Positions 40,992 through 48,959 of a stretch of 56,187 bases of DNA are shown here, piece after piece. How positions within the stretch are numbered: position 1 is the first letter of the stretch; each line of letters opens with the position of its first letter. Origin of the DNA: Planctomycetia bacterium (GTDB lineage Bacteria; Planctomycetota; Planctomycetia; Gemmatales; Gemmataceae); contig SXID01000163.1 of NCBI GenBank assembly GCA_005772955.1, positions 1 through 56,187 on the forward strand. The letters run 5' to 3'. The notes beneath the pieces were generated by a model. It was given only the letters and a program-made list of their open reading frames with translations. It was not told the origin of the DNA and made no database searches. The translations under genes were made by a program, and so were the position numbers.

Positions 40992-41465
40992 CTAGTGCGA
41001 CCCGCTGCGGGCGATCATTTGTTCAAGTTCGGCTTCGAGCTTCCGGGAGAGGGCGTCGTGGGTGCCGTCCGGGGCGCGGGCGAGCGCGTAGGAAATCACG
41101 TTGCGGGCGGACTTCTCCAGGTCCGTGGCACCGGGGTAAGACATGCGGATCGCGTCCACGTACCCCGGACGTGTGGCGTTCAGTTCGATGAACTTTGCGG
41201 TCACCTCGGCCAGCGTCGTGCGCCCGGCGATCAGTTCGCTGACAATGCTCTCTTTCACGGCGATCCTGCGGCGAACCTCGTCGCCCTCGGCGTCGAGTTG
41301 GTCGCTCATGCCTTCCGATTCGCGTAACTGGTCGTTGAGCGTGGGGACATTCCACACGTCCGCGCCAACGGACTTCGCCAGCGTCGGGTGGCACGCCAAC
41401 AGCACGAGGCTCGCGAACACAGCTGCGGTCAGGAGGCGCGCGCGGGTCAGCAAAATCGTGAACAA
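40992..41465 (-). CDS. Small exported protein, unknown function
   Basis: 157 residues. A signal peptide (MFTILLTRARLLTAAVFASL then VLLACHPTLA) precedes a helical body (DVWNVPTLNDQLRESEGMSD, VRRRIAVKESIVSELIAGRT). Residues around LLACHP could be a lipoprotein lipobox, but a true LxxC with Gly/Ala before Cys is not exact. The amphipathic helices suggest a four-helix bundle. I recognise no family. Its start ATG at 41465 is followed by a hydrophobic core of suitable length. The gene points towards a non-coding stretch. Confidence 0.65.
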   Translation of the reverse strand: MFTILLTRARLLTAAVFASLVLLACHPTLAKSVGADVWNVPTLNDQLRESEGMSDQLDAEGDEVRRRIAVKESIVSELIAGRTTLAEVTAKFIELNATRPGYVDAIRMSYPGATDLEKSARNVISYALARAPDGTHDALSRKLEAELEQMIARSGSH

Positions 41466-42111
41466 GGTATCATCTCCATCGGAACGGTCGCTGGGTGCGA
41501 CAAGGCGGGCGCCACCTGCCGGGAGTGGCAGGGGGCGGGGAGGTAGGCCAACGGCGCACCGGTAGAAAACCGTCGGGGACGGTTCCGTGATGCGGGGTCG
41601 GAGGTCACACGGTCAGACCGCGGGTGAGCGGGCGGGGCGATCCGTCCATCACTTCGGGGTCTGGCAGCGGGAACCGCGGTTGTGTGCTTTCACACGGCAA
41701 ACTCGCGGAGAAACCCGCTTCTGGCGAGGACCGTTCTCGTTCCGCGTCGGTGTTCCAGGCCGACACAGTCGCGAACAGTTTGGGGTGGGCGGTTCTGCTC
41801 TTTGGTTCAGTGTACAGTTCTGGCTATCCACAGGGAACCTTAACACTGCACTTCTTACTAAGTCAACACCTGCGCCGGGTTTCAAGTCCCGCGAAATCAT
41901 TCTTGCAACCCGCGATGAAGCCCGGGTTTGCGAAGTGCGATTTTCCCGTGTGGATGTGCGGGCGGGTGAGCCTCTGCGTTGCGAACAGGCAAATCCTGCC
42001 AGACTTCGCCACATTTTGAGGGGGAATTGATTTACGGTTCGTGTGGGTGGTTCGCGCCGGGTCGGATAAGATGCGCGAACCGGTCCGCGAACTCACGACT
42101 CCTATCCCCCG
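41466..42111. other. Long non-coding region upstream of the AI-2E-type gene
   Basis: About 650 bases with no gene that I can support. Open frames present are short and overlap in several phases, with no ribosome-binding site. The part from about 41800 to 41900 is AT-richer (TTAACACTGCACTTCTTACT) and could contain promoters. Confidence 0.45.
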
Positions 42112-43197
42112 ATGTCGATATCCGACCCCGCGTCCAACGCCCAAACCCCGCCCGCGCCGCCGAAGTGGCGTGGCCCGGACACGCTGCGTACAGTGGTTCT
42201 TGTGCTCGTCGGGGCCGCAGCCACCTGGTATCTGTTGCTCCAACTCGCGTCGGTGTTGCGCCCGCTCCTGGTCGCGGTGTTCCTCGCCTATGTGCTGATG
42301 CCGTATCACTCGCGCCTGCGGAAACACGTCGGCACGCTCGCGTCGATCATCCTCCTCGCGGGCGGCACGGCCAGCGTGCTGGTGGTGCTGGCGTTCGTCA
42401 CTTCCGCGAGCGTACTCGCGCTCCATGACGATATGCCCAGGCTCGAAAAACGCGCCGACGAGTTGGTGACCGAACTGGAGCGGGCCGTTGTCACGAAAGC
42501 GCCGTGGGCATCGCCGGTCGAGACTGGCAAGCCCATACAGGCGCAGACGAGCGAGCAGATCAAGTTCGTGGTCCGGGTGATCCTCAACGTGGCCGCGACC
42601 GCGATCATCGAAGCGTGCGTGATCGCGCTGTACCTGCTGTTCCTGCTGCTCGAAGGCACCCGGTTCCCGGACCGCGTGCGACGTGCCTACGCGCCGGCGC
42701 GGGCCGAAGAGATTCTGGACGTGGCCGGGCAGGTGAACTCGGCCGTCATCAGTTATCTGAAAGCGAAGGTGAAGGCGAGCCTGTTCCTCGCGGTGCCGGT
42801 CGGATTTGTGCTGTGGGCGGTGGGCGTAAAGTTCGCGCTGCTCTGGGCCGTGCTGACGTTCCTGTGCAACTTCATTCCGTACATCGGAACGGTGGTCGCG
42901 TACTCTCTGCCGGTGGGGTTCGCGTTCCTGTGGTTCGGACTGACATGGGAGCCGTTCGCGGCGGCGGGGTTGCTGTTGGTGTGCCACGGCGTGTCGTCGT
43001 CCGTGGCCGAACCGATGATCATCGGCAACGCGGTCGGCGTTAGCCCGTTGGTGCTTCTTGGTTCATTGGCGTTCTGGGGCTTGTTGTGGGGCGTGTGGGG
43101 GATGTTTCTCGCGGTCCCGCTGACGGCGGTGATGATTCTGGTAATGGGGCACTTCGACCAGACCCGCGCGCTCGCGAAACTCCTCAAGGGCGGGTGA
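42112..43197 (+). CDS. AI-2E family transporter-like membrane protein
   Basis: 361 residues. The family pattern is a soluble-then-membrane layout with about seven or eight helices: LRPLLVAVFLAYVLMPYHSR near the N-terminus, then the conserved NFIPYIGTVVAYSLPVGFAF and SVAEPMIIGNAVGVSPLVLL towards the C-terminus. PF01594 proteins export or exchange small solutes. The autoinducer-2 name is historical. The ATG at 42112 starts MSISDPASNAQTPPAPPKW. The gene is alone, with non-coding DNA upstream and a different transcript downstream. Confidence 0.9.
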   Translation: MSISDPASNAQTPPAPPKWRGPDTLRTVVLVLVGAAATWYLLLQLASVLRPLLVAVFLAYVLMPYHSRLRKHVGTLASIILLAGGTASVLVVLAFVTSASVLALHDDMPRLEKRADELVTELERAVVTKAPWASPVETGKPIQAQTSEQIKFVVRVILNVAATAIIEACVIALYLLFLLLEGTRFPDRVRRAYAPARAEEILDVAGQVNSAVISYLKAKVKASLFLAVPVGFVLWAVGVKFALLWAVLTFLCNFIPYIGTVVAYSLPVGFAFLWFGLTWEPFAAAGLLLVCHGVSSSVAEPMIIGNAVGVSPLVLLGSLAFWGLLWGVWGMFLAVPLTAVMILVMGHFDQTRALAKLLKGG

Positions 43198-43288
43198 GAC
43201 TCGCGGCTTCGGCTTGCTGCCGGGGTCGGTCGCAAATAGGCTGGCGGGACGGGAGTAATTCGCTCCCTTACCTCTACCGAGGCCCACT

Positions 43289-43861
43289 ATGCTCATGCGT
43301 TCACTCTCCATCCTCGCCATTGTCCTCGCTCCGGTCGTTGCCCGCGCGGCCGACGAGGAGAACCCGTACAAGAGCGCCAAGGTTGGCGACTTCGCGAAAT
43401 ACAAGATGACCACGAAGGTCGCCGGGTTGAGCCTCGACGGCACCGTGGTCCAGACCGTCACCGCCAAGAGCGACAAGGAAGCCACAATTGAGGTGACTGG
43501 GAGCATCGAATTCAACGGCAACAAGATGGACATCCCGAAGCAGGAGCAGAAGATCGACCTGACCAAACCCTACGACCCGACCAAGGGCGGGAACCTGCCG
43601 GGCGGGGCGGATGCCAAGGTCGAGAAGGGCAAGGAAGGGAAGGAGAAGCTCAAGGTCGGCGGCAAGGAGTACGAGACCACCTGGACCACCTACAAGATGA
43701 AGGCGAAGCAGATGGGGCAGGAGATCGACGCCGAGGTGAAGACGTGGATGGCGAAGGACGTACCCGGAGGCGGGATGGTGAAGATGACCATGACCGCCAA
43801 GATCGCCGGGCAGGAGATGGAGATGGTGATGGAACTGATCGAGACCGGCAAAAAGAAGTAA
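43289..43861 (+). CDS. Small exported lysine-rich protein, unknown function
   Basis: 190 residues. The signal peptide is MLMRSLSILAIVLAPVVARA (cleavage after ARA). The mature part begins DEENPYKSAKVGDFAKYKMT, a start shared with other planctomycete secreted proteins of unknown role, and continues as a beta-rich Lys-heavy domain with KVEKGKEGKEKLKVGGKEYE. The C-terminus (MELIETGKKK) stops just before a 62-base perfect palindrome. A second in-frame ATG at 43295 is also possible. The lysine-rich tail resembles the right-edge partial protein only in composition. Confidence 0.72.
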   Translation: MLMRSLSILAIVLAPVVARAADEENPYKSAKVGDFAKYKMTTKVAGLSLDGTVVQTVTAKSDKEATIEVTGSIEFNGNKMDIPKQEQKIDLTKPYDPTKGGNLPGGADAKVEKGKEGKEKLKVGGKEYETTWTTYKMKAKQMGQEIDAEVKTWMAKDVPGGGMVKMTMTAKIAGQEMEMVMELIETGKKK

Positions 43862-43866
43862 TGTGG

Positions 43867-43928
43867 CGTAAACGATTGCGGCCCGCGCACCACTTCGCGA
43901 AGTGGTGCGCGGGCCGCAATCGTTTACG
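43867..43928. repeat. Perfect 62-base palindrome
   Basis: CGTAAACGATTGCGGCCCGC begins the left half, and its exact reverse complement ends at 43928 (CGTTTACG). Every position pairs around the centre between 43897 and 43898. It starts 5 bases after a stop codon. As RNA it would form a 30-bp hairpin, or as DNA a cruciform. There is no U-run. Confidence 0.9.
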
Positions 43929-44480
43929 AGATCGGCTTGCACACCACGACAAGCCAAGATCGACTTTCCGTCCACGAGGCGCGGCCCTGTGTCGGTCGCG
44001 CTCCGCGTCGGACCGTTGTACCCGATTCGGTTTCACTGTCGTGATCAGCGCGTTCACGGTGCTGCCCAACGGCGCCACTGCCGTGAACGGATCGCCGCGT
44101 TCCGCCCACAGCAGGTACGCGAACCGTCCGCCGTGCTCGTTGCGGCACTCCGGCCCGGAAAACAAATGACCGCGAAGACCAAACGCGACCTAAACGCGCT
44201 CCGATAACGGCCACAAAAACCACACCACCACTTCAACACGACATTAGCATCGAAGTGATTGTCTATTATTGTTGTATTTAGTCCTTAATATTACGATAAT
44301 AAAGTCCATCAAACTGACTAATTGCGTGCGTGCGGAAAGAAACTCGAAAAAAGTGCGCTTTCTGTGTTGACGTGAATAGTGTACGGGCGTATAAATAGTG
44401 TGTCGGCTGCTAATGAGGAGTTGAGACTGGCAACCGACCGGGTGGAACGCGATCGGGCAACACTGTGAGGAGGAGCGACG
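43929..44480. other. AT-rich spacer upstream of the 149-residue gene
   Basis: No gene is supported, though the minus strand from 44165 reads a coding-like stretch (FSGPECRNEHGGRFAYLLWA, then VAPLGSTVNALITTVKP) without a good start or end. It may be a decayed gene. From about 44210 the DNA is far more AT-rich (TTATTGTTGTATTTAGTCCT) than the rest of the window, as expected of a promoter or transferred region. Confidence 0.4.
44367..44395 (+). promoter_or_regulatory. Sigma-70-type promoter
   Basis: TTGACG (44367-44372) and TATAAA (44390-44395) separated by exactly 17 bases, in an AT-rich stretch. It is followed by a strong ribosome-binding site (GAGGAGGAG, about 44466-44474) of the gene starting at 44481. 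Both elements match 5 of 6 consensus positions. Confidence 0.7.
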
Positions 44481-44930
44481 ATGGAAAGCTGGCGTCTGGT
44501 ATGGCGAGACGGGTTCGTGCCGAGCCTTTCAACCAACGGGTTGGAATCACTGCGAGACGCCCTTCGTGGCGACGACCCCAGGCTGACGCAAGGCAGCACC
44601 ACAACTCCTCCGCCCTTGATGTGCGTGCAGGACTGGCCGGTGGAGGCCGCGTGCGCACTCGGCTTCTGCGGCTGGCAGGGTGACGAACTCGAATCCGTCG
44701 GCCAGGTCGAAGAGTTCTTCGCGCGGGCCTGTTTCGAGGCCGACCAGCGTCTTGGTGAACCGGCCGCGTGCCGCTGGTTCCTTAACTGGTTCGACGACAC
44801 GCCCCGCGACCAGATGCGCCGCGAGTTGCTCCAGGAAGTCGAACTCGCACTCATGCAACGTCTCCCGCTCAATCGCGTCAGCCCGGAAATCGACCGGCTC
44901 GCGAAACAACCCGAGATCGCGGCCGCGTGA
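44481..44930 (+). CDS. Lineage-specific small protein, unknown function
   Basis: 149 residues. It starts MESWRLVWRDGFVPSLSTNG, and continues LMCVQDWPVEAACALGFCGW and FARACFEADQRLGEPAACRW. A soluble, acidic, alpha-rich protein without signal peptide. Conserved Cys and Trp residues suggest a compact fold. I recognise no family name. A near-consensus promoter (44367-44395) and a strong ribosome-binding site precede it, so it is probably well expressed. The next gene is unrelated by sequence, although a weak co-transcription is possible because only 144 bases separate them. Confidence 0.65.
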   Translation: MESWRLVWRDGFVPSLSTNGLESLRDALRGDDPRLTQGSTTTPPPLMCVQDWPVEAACALGFCGWQGDELESVGQVEEFFARACFEADQRLGEPAACRWFLNWFDDTPRDQMRRELLQEVELALMQRLPLNRVSPEIDRLAKQPEIAAA

Positions 44931-45074
44931 GCCACCAGCAAACACGACCGCGCAAGAGTTCACGAGGTCGGAAGTATTCACTTGAACACTAAATCGGAAC
45001 GCGAGCGGGTGAAAACTCCTCCATTCCAGCACAATTTGAACCAAAACGCTTAACCCCCCAACTCGGATACCGTC

Positions 45075-45419
45075 ATGAACCCGATCTGCCGCCACTGCAC
45101 GAAGTCGAAGGTCAACCGTCCGCGCGGTCTGTGCTGGAGCTGCTACTACACCCCCGGCGTGAAGGAAATGTACCCGTCCACAAGCAAGTACGCTCGGCGG
45201 GGGGTCGGCAACTTCACGGGCAGCGCGCCGCTACCCTCGTCCCCGACGACCGCCGCGCCCGGTTCGCCCGAAAAGCTCGCGGTTCTGGAGCAGCGCGCGA
45301 AGATGAAGCAGGCGATCTTTCACCCAGACGACGCCCGCTACGCGGGCGACCCGCGCCCGCTTGAGTTCCTCAAGAACAAGTCCCGCAGCGCCGCAAACGA
45401 AATGGCTTGCGTTGCGTGA
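45075..45419 (+). CDS. Small zinc-finger-like protein of Gemmata type
   Basis: 114 residues. The N-terminus has a metal-binding pattern: ICRHCTKSKVNRPRGLCWSC (Cys4, 7, 20, 23 in numbering from Met1 approximately). It is followed by YYTPGVKEMYPSTSKYARRG. As I recall, this 40-residue block is highly conserved among short Gemmata proteins and is also reminiscent of phage-type or transcription-related zinc ribbons. The C-terminal half is a Pro/Ala linker and a short helix (LAVLEQRAKMKQAIFHPDDA). No catalytic motif. A DNA- or RNA-binding role is possible, not demonstrated. The gene is followed by a MITE-like element. Confidence 0.7.
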   Translation: MNPICRHCTKSKVNRPRGLCWSCYYTPGVKEMYPSTSKYARRGVGNFTGSAPLPSSPTTAAPGSPEKLAVLEQRAKMKQAIFHPDDARYAGDPRPLEFLKNKSRSAANEMACVA

Positions 45420-45421
45420 CG

Positions 45422-45600
45422 CCCTGAGCGTGTGAGTGCGGCGTGCGAGCGTGAGTTTGAAGGCCGCTCGCTCAAACGGCTCCTCCCTCCTCCGCACAGG
45501 TCCAGTGAAATATCGGACGGCGCGAGTGACGGCAGGCGCGGTTCACGCGTGTTCTTTTGTCCGACACTCACGCTTGCACGCTGCACTCACACGCGCAGGG
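45422..45600. mobile_element. MITE-like element with 35-base terminal inverted repeats
   Basis: Left end 45422-45456 (CCCTGAGCGTGTGAGTGCGG...) and right end 45566-45600 are complementary at 32 of 35 positions. The 109-base interior has no gene. Total length is 179 bases. It starts 3 bases after the stop of the zinc-finger-like gene. A clear target-site duplication is not visible. It could equally be a long-stem hairpin repeat. Confidence 0.6.
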
Positions 45601-45647
45601 AATCGAGGAACGGGCCGGTTCAGGAAGCATTCCGCCCGTTTCTCACC

Positions 45648-45678
45648 AAAGACCGCCCGTGTTAGACGGGCGGTCTTT
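45648..45678 (+). terminator. Intrinsic-terminator-like hairpin
   Basis: AAAGACCGCCCGT (45648-45660), loop GTTAG, ACGGGCGGTCTTT (45666-45678), followed by GCGTTTGTG. A 13-bp perfect stem with terminal U residues on either strand, so it can work in both directions. It lies in the non-coding region before csrA (45601-46087, otherwise empty). Confidence 0.7.
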
Positions 45679-46087
45679 GCGTTTGTGTGCCGCTTCTGAG
45701 CGAATCTGCGAATTGATGCTCGTTTTGGTCTGGTCACTCCATGACCAGGTCACAAGAATAAAGTGACAGGCCGTTGTCACTGCGTCCCGCACCCAACGTG
45801 TCCGGTCATGGGGAATCGGAGTGGTTTTGCGGCTTGGACCGATTGCCAACCGCAAACTCGCCAGGGCGTGGCGTGGGCAGGTTCGGCGGGGGCGATTCGG
45901 CTTGTAATGTGGTTAGACGCGATGTGGGCCCGTTAGGGTGTCTGGCGCACTCATTATTCCGGCCGTGCGCCCAAAACCCCAGGTGTCGAAACGGCATTTG
46001 TCGCGTCGCCGCAACTACATACGGAATCGTGGCGTAGAATTGGGAAGCGTTTTACGGACGAGTGATGCACAATGGAGGGACGCGATC

Positions 46088-46297
46088 ATGCTCGTTCTCA
46101 GTCGTAAATTGGGCGAGAAGATTTTCATCGGTGACAACATCTGCATCACGGTAGTGGACATTGACCGCGGCAAGATCCGGTTGGGTATCGAAGCCCCGCG
46201 AGACGTGCCTATTTACCGCCAGGAGTTGCTCCCACTCGAACAGCAGAAGGCACGCACCGACGCGGCCGGTCAGTCGAACCTGCCCGCCGTTTCCTGA
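46088..46297 (+). CDS. csrA: Carbon storage regulator CsrA
   Basis: 69 residues, standard size. CsrA is a dimeric RNA-binding protein that represses or stabilises mRNAs by binding GGA motifs. The family core is complete: MLVLSRKLGEKIFIGD, then VVDIDRGKIRLGIEAPRDV and PIYRQELLP, including the RNA-contacting Arg6 and Arg44. The start codon ATG 46088 is preceded by GGAGGGA. The C-terminal 20 residues are a species-specific tail. The gene stands alone with non-coding DNA on both sides and a strong terminator after it (46329-46377), so its level is probably set by its own promoter and terminator, and possibly by autoregulation (the GGA motif overlaps its own ribosome-binding site). Confidence 0.95.
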   Translation: MLVLSRKLGEKIFIGDNICITVVDIDRGKIRLGIEAPRDVPIYRQELLPLEQQKARTDAAGQSNLPAVS

Positions 46298-46328
46298 CCA
46301 TTCTGCAGTTGCCCACACGCACGATCCC

Positions 46329-46377
46329 GCGTGGCGGGTGGCGCTCAACCATTGAGCGCCACCCGCCACGCGTTTTT
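46329..46377 (+). terminator. Rho-independent terminator of csrA
   Basis: GCGTGGCGGGTGGCGCTCAA (46329-46348), loop CCA, reverse complement (46352-46371), then TTTTT at 46373-46377. A perfect 20-bp GC-rich stem with a U-tract, the most convincing intrinsic terminator of the window. Confidence 0.9.
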
Positions 46378-46510
46378 CGTTTGTGGCCCCTTTGGGTCCG
46401 CCGCTCAACAGTTCGGAACGCGCCCCACTCACACGCTGGTTCGGCGCGTCGCTCGCTGCGCCCACGTTCGAAGCGTTCGCGGTCATGCTCCGCTCCGGGC
46501 GGTAGTCCCG

Positions 46511-46618
46511 AGTTCCGAGTTGAAAGACGGTTGCTTTTGAACGCAACTCCTTGCTTCGAGGTGCTGTTACGCTCACACTGTGAAGCACTTCTTCACTCGG
46601 AACTCGCAACTCGGAACT
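46511..46618. repeat. Dispersed repeat AGTTCCGAGTTG with inverted partner
   Basis: AGTTCCGAGTTG (46511-46522) pairs with CAACTCGGAACT (46607-46618). The same family is at 27843-27908. It ends 6 bases before the start of the asparaginase-type gene, so it lies in that gene's leader. The rest of 46378-46624 shows no gene. Confidence 0.7.
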
Positions 46619-46624
46619 CACACT

Positions 46625-47569
46625 ATGGCTGAACCAATCACGATTGCCACCTGGCCGTTTGGTAAAACCGCGGTCGAGGCCGCGATGAAACTGCTGGCGA
46701 AAGGCGAACCGGCCCTCGACGCCGCGCTTGCCGGCGCACAAGCAGTCGAAGACGATACGAGCATTCGCAACTCGGTGGGGTTCGGCAGTCTGCCGGACCG
46801 CCTTGGCCGGCTCACGCTCGATGCTTGCGTGATGGACGGGCGCACGCTCTCGTGCGGCGCGGTCGCGTGTGTCGAACACATCAAGCACCCTGCCGCGCTC
46901 GCCCGCCGTGTCATGGAGAAGACGCCGCATGTGCTGCTCGTGGGCGAAGGTGCCAAGTGGTTCGCGCTTCAACAGGGCTTCCCGCTCGAAGTGCCGTACA
47001 CCGCTGAGAGCATCAAGGAATGGCTCGACTCGCACCCCGATAGGAAGAAGCCCGAAGGGAAAGACAAAGCCCCTTCGCCCGTGAGGACCGACGGCGCGTC
47101 CAGCATCAACGTGGACGAGTTCAACCACGATACGGTAACGGTGCTGTCGCTCGACAAGAAGGGGCACCTGGGCGGGGTCTGCACGACGAGCGGACTGGGG
47201 TACAAGTTGCCCGGCCGCGTCGGGGATTCGCCCATCATCGGCGCGGGATTGTACGTCGATGACCTCGCTGGCGCCGCAGGCGCAACGGGCGTGGGCGAAG
47301 AAATCATCCGCATCGGCGGGAGCCTGTTCATCACCGAACAGATGCGTGCCGGCAAGTCGGCGCAAGAAGCATGTGAACTGGCCTGCAAACGCGCGAACGC
47401 CGCGTCCGGTCGCCGCGGTGTTCACCCGACGCGGGTCGCGTTCCTGGCGCTGGACCCGAAGGGCAACATCGGTGCGGCCTGCACCGAGAAAGCCGGATTC
47501 AAGTACGCCGTGGGCCGCGGGGACAAGGTCGAACTGCTCACCGCAAAAGAGATCGGGCCTCAGGCTTGA
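46625..47569 (+). CDS. N-terminal nucleophile hydrolase of the asparaginase 2 / glycosylasparaginase family
   Basis: 314 residues. The family shares IATWPFGKTAVEAAMKLLAK at the start, NSVGFGSLPD, DGRTLSCGAVACVEHIKHP and the cleavage region NHDTVTVLSLDKKGHLGGVC, where Thr170 becomes the N-terminal nucleophile after autoproteolysis between Asp169 and Thr170. The last part has GRVGDSPIIGAGLYVDD, typical of the beta subunit. Enzymes of this type hydrolyse isoaspartyl peptides, asparagine or N-glycan-linked asparagine. Several planctomycete members have a signal peptide, but here none is seen, so it is probably cytoplasmic. The start is the ATG at 46625, preceded by dispersed-repeat DNA. Confidence 0.92.
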   Translation: MAEPITIATWPFGKTAVEAAMKLLAKGEPALDAALAGAQAVEDDTSIRNSVGFGSLPDRLGRLTLDACVMDGRTLSCGAVACVEHIKHPAALARRVMEKTPHVLLVGEGAKWFALQQGFPLEVPYTAESIKEWLDSHPDRKKPEGKDKAPSPVRTDGASSINVDEFNHDTVTVLSLDKKGHLGGVCTTSGLGYKLPGRVGDSPIIGAGLYVDDLAGAAGATGVGEEIIRIGGSLFITEQMRAGKSAQEACELACKRANAASGRRGVHPTRVAFLALDPKGNIGAACTEKAGFKYAVGRGDKVELLTAKEIGPQA

Positions 47570-47580
47570 GTGGACAGCAG

Positions 47581-47669
47581 ACAGAAGTCAGAGGTGTTTA
47601 GCGTTGGACCCAGCGGGGCCAAGACGCCTGGCCCCGCTGGGTCCAACGCTAAACACCTCTGACTTCTGT
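47581..47669. repeat. Perfect 41-bp-arm hairpin repeat
   Basis: ACAGAAGTCAGAGGTGTTTA begins the left arm (47581-47621). The right arm 47629-47669 is its exact reverse complement. The loop is AGACGCC. It contains the motif GGGTCCAACGCTAAA shared, with one or two changes, with 9629 and 16739. It begins 12 bases after the Ntn hydrolase stop codon. It is followed by CTCTGTCCTCTGTC repeats. Confidence 0.9.
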
Positions 47670-47739
47670 CCTCTGTCCTCTGTCTTCCATCTCTTGGTAC
47701 AATTCACCTGTCCCACGTTTTCAGAGCGGAGGGGGCGGA

Positions 47740-48900
47740 ATGTCGTTGGCGGTCGTCCGGTGCCCGGCATGCGAGGGCGCGTCACATGTCGCGTCCGACG
47801 CGATCGGTCAAATGGTCGGGTGCCCGCACTGTCAGTCGCCGTTCGTGGCGGCCGAAGATGCACCGGAGGCGCCACTGCCGTCGCGCGCCGGTTCCAAACC
47901 CCCGCGTGGCCGACCCGCGCGCACCGAACCCCGCCCGGCTGCGGTCATCCCTATCGCACCCCCGCGTCAGTCCCGCAACGAACCGCCACGCGAATCGCCG
48001 AGGGAACCGCAGTCGGGGTCGGAACCGGTACTCGTGACCGAAGTGACCGACCCGGAACACGACCCGCACACGCCGTCAGTCGGCGGGCTGCCGGCGTCGG
48101 TCCTGGTTGGCTTCGCGCTCATGCCGTTCGGCATTCCGCTGTTGTGGTTCGTGGGTCCGCTCCTCGCCGGCAAGGAAGCGTCGCTCTCGATCGCGGTGCC
48201 CGTGTCTCTGGCGGTCGCGGCGGCGGCGCTGTGCCTGGGCGTCGTGTACACCATCGACTGGACCGCCGCCACGCGCATCAAGGGCGTGCTGATGCTCGTC
48301 GGCCTGGCGTACCTCACAGCAGCCGGCCTGTACTTCCTGAAGAAAGACCTGATGGACCGCATCCAGGGGTTTTTCCGCCAGTCGAACGAATGGGGCTGGG
48401 TTCACGCCAGGGACGGCCGGTGGCGAGTCAAGATGCCACGCCCGGCGTGGCCCGACGAGCAGCGCCCGTTGACGGTACTGGGACCGGAATCTGAAGCCCG
48501 GTGGGCGCGATACGTGCCCGAGTCCCAACCCGAACAGAATTACGAGTACTGGTTCATCGTCGGTGCCCCGGACCCCGACGCGCGAGAGATCAGTAGCGGG
48601 GGCTTCGGGTTGGTCCGCGAACAGACGTGGTTCGCCTGCGTCGGCGAACAGTTGAAGGGCAAGGGCGGGGAACTGGTCACTGTGGAACCGATCACGTACC
48701 CGCCATCACTGGAAGCCAACGGGCGTCAGTGGACGTTCAAGATCGAGAACGGCAAAACCTTTCGCATCGTGCGGGTCTTCGCGATCAAGGGGCGTGTGTA
48801 CTACCTCTCCGCCGAAGGGCCGGGGCTGACCCCCGACGACGAAGAATTGGCCAAACCGTTCTTCAATTCGTTCGAGATCCTTCCGCCGAAGAAGAAGTGA
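47740..48900 (+). CDS. Zinc-ribbon and multi-helix membrane protein, unknown function
   Basis: 386 residues. The zinc ribbon at the N-terminus has Cys8, 11, 28 and 31 (CPAC...CPHC). A Pro/Arg-rich linker of about 90 residues follows. Then four transmembrane segments (about 110-205, for example LVGFALMPFGIPLLWFVGPL and LVGLAYLTAAGLYFLKKDL) lead to a soluble C-terminal domain of about 175 residues (WVHARDGRWRVKMPRPAWPD, EITYPPS-like ITYPPSLEANGRQWTFKIE). The C-terminal part resembles domains found in other planctomycete membrane proteins. No enzymatic motif is seen. The ATG at 47740 follows GGAGGGGG. It could be a membrane-bound sensor (inference). Confidence 0.78.
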   Translation: MSLAVVRCPACEGASHVASDAIGQMVGCPHCQSPFVAAEDAPEAPLPSRAGSKPPRGRPARTEPRPAAVIPIAPPRQSRNEPPRESPREPQSGSEPVLVTEVTDPEHDPHTPSVGGLPASVLVGFALMPFGIPLLWFVGPLLAGKEASLSIAVPVSLAVAAAALCLGVVYTIDWTAATRIKGVLMLVGLAYLTAAGLYFLKKDLMDRIQGFFRQSNEWGWVHARDGRWRVKMPRPAWPDEQRPLTVLGPESEARWARYVPESQPEQNYEYWFIVGAPDPDAREISSGGFGLVREQTWFACVGEQLKGKGGELVTVEPITYPPSLEANGRQWTFKIENGKTFRIVRVFAIKGRVYYLSAEGPGLTPDDEELAKPFFNSFEILPPKKK

Positions 48901-48936
48901 GGAGCGTTCGCGCTCCGCTTCGAGTCGCGGCTACGC
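48900..48936. repeat. REP copy downstream of the zinc-ribbon gene
   Basis: GTCGCGGCTAC at 48924-48934 preceded by GGAGCGTTCGCGCTCC. It has the same core as the RAYT-flanking palindromes. It lies between the stop codon of the zinc-ribbon gene and the YkgJ-type start. Confidence 0.75.
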
Positions 48937-48959
48937 AAAACACCAAACACCAACGAAGC

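Noticed and set aside
40366-40995. Plus-strand open frames around the antitoxin-like gene
   Set aside because: They are antisense to the 40314-40586 gene, have weak starts and random composition.
41466-42111. Search for tRNA or other structured RNA in the long non-coding region
   Set aside because: I found no cloverleaf, no T-loop motif and no riboswitch-like core by eye. Only a covariance-model scan could settle it.
43650-44165. Minus-strand frame through the 62-base palindrome
   Set aside because: The first 50 residues look coding-like, but the frame runs on into DNA antisense to the exported protein gene, has only a TTG start and no recognised family. It is mentioned only as a possible relic.
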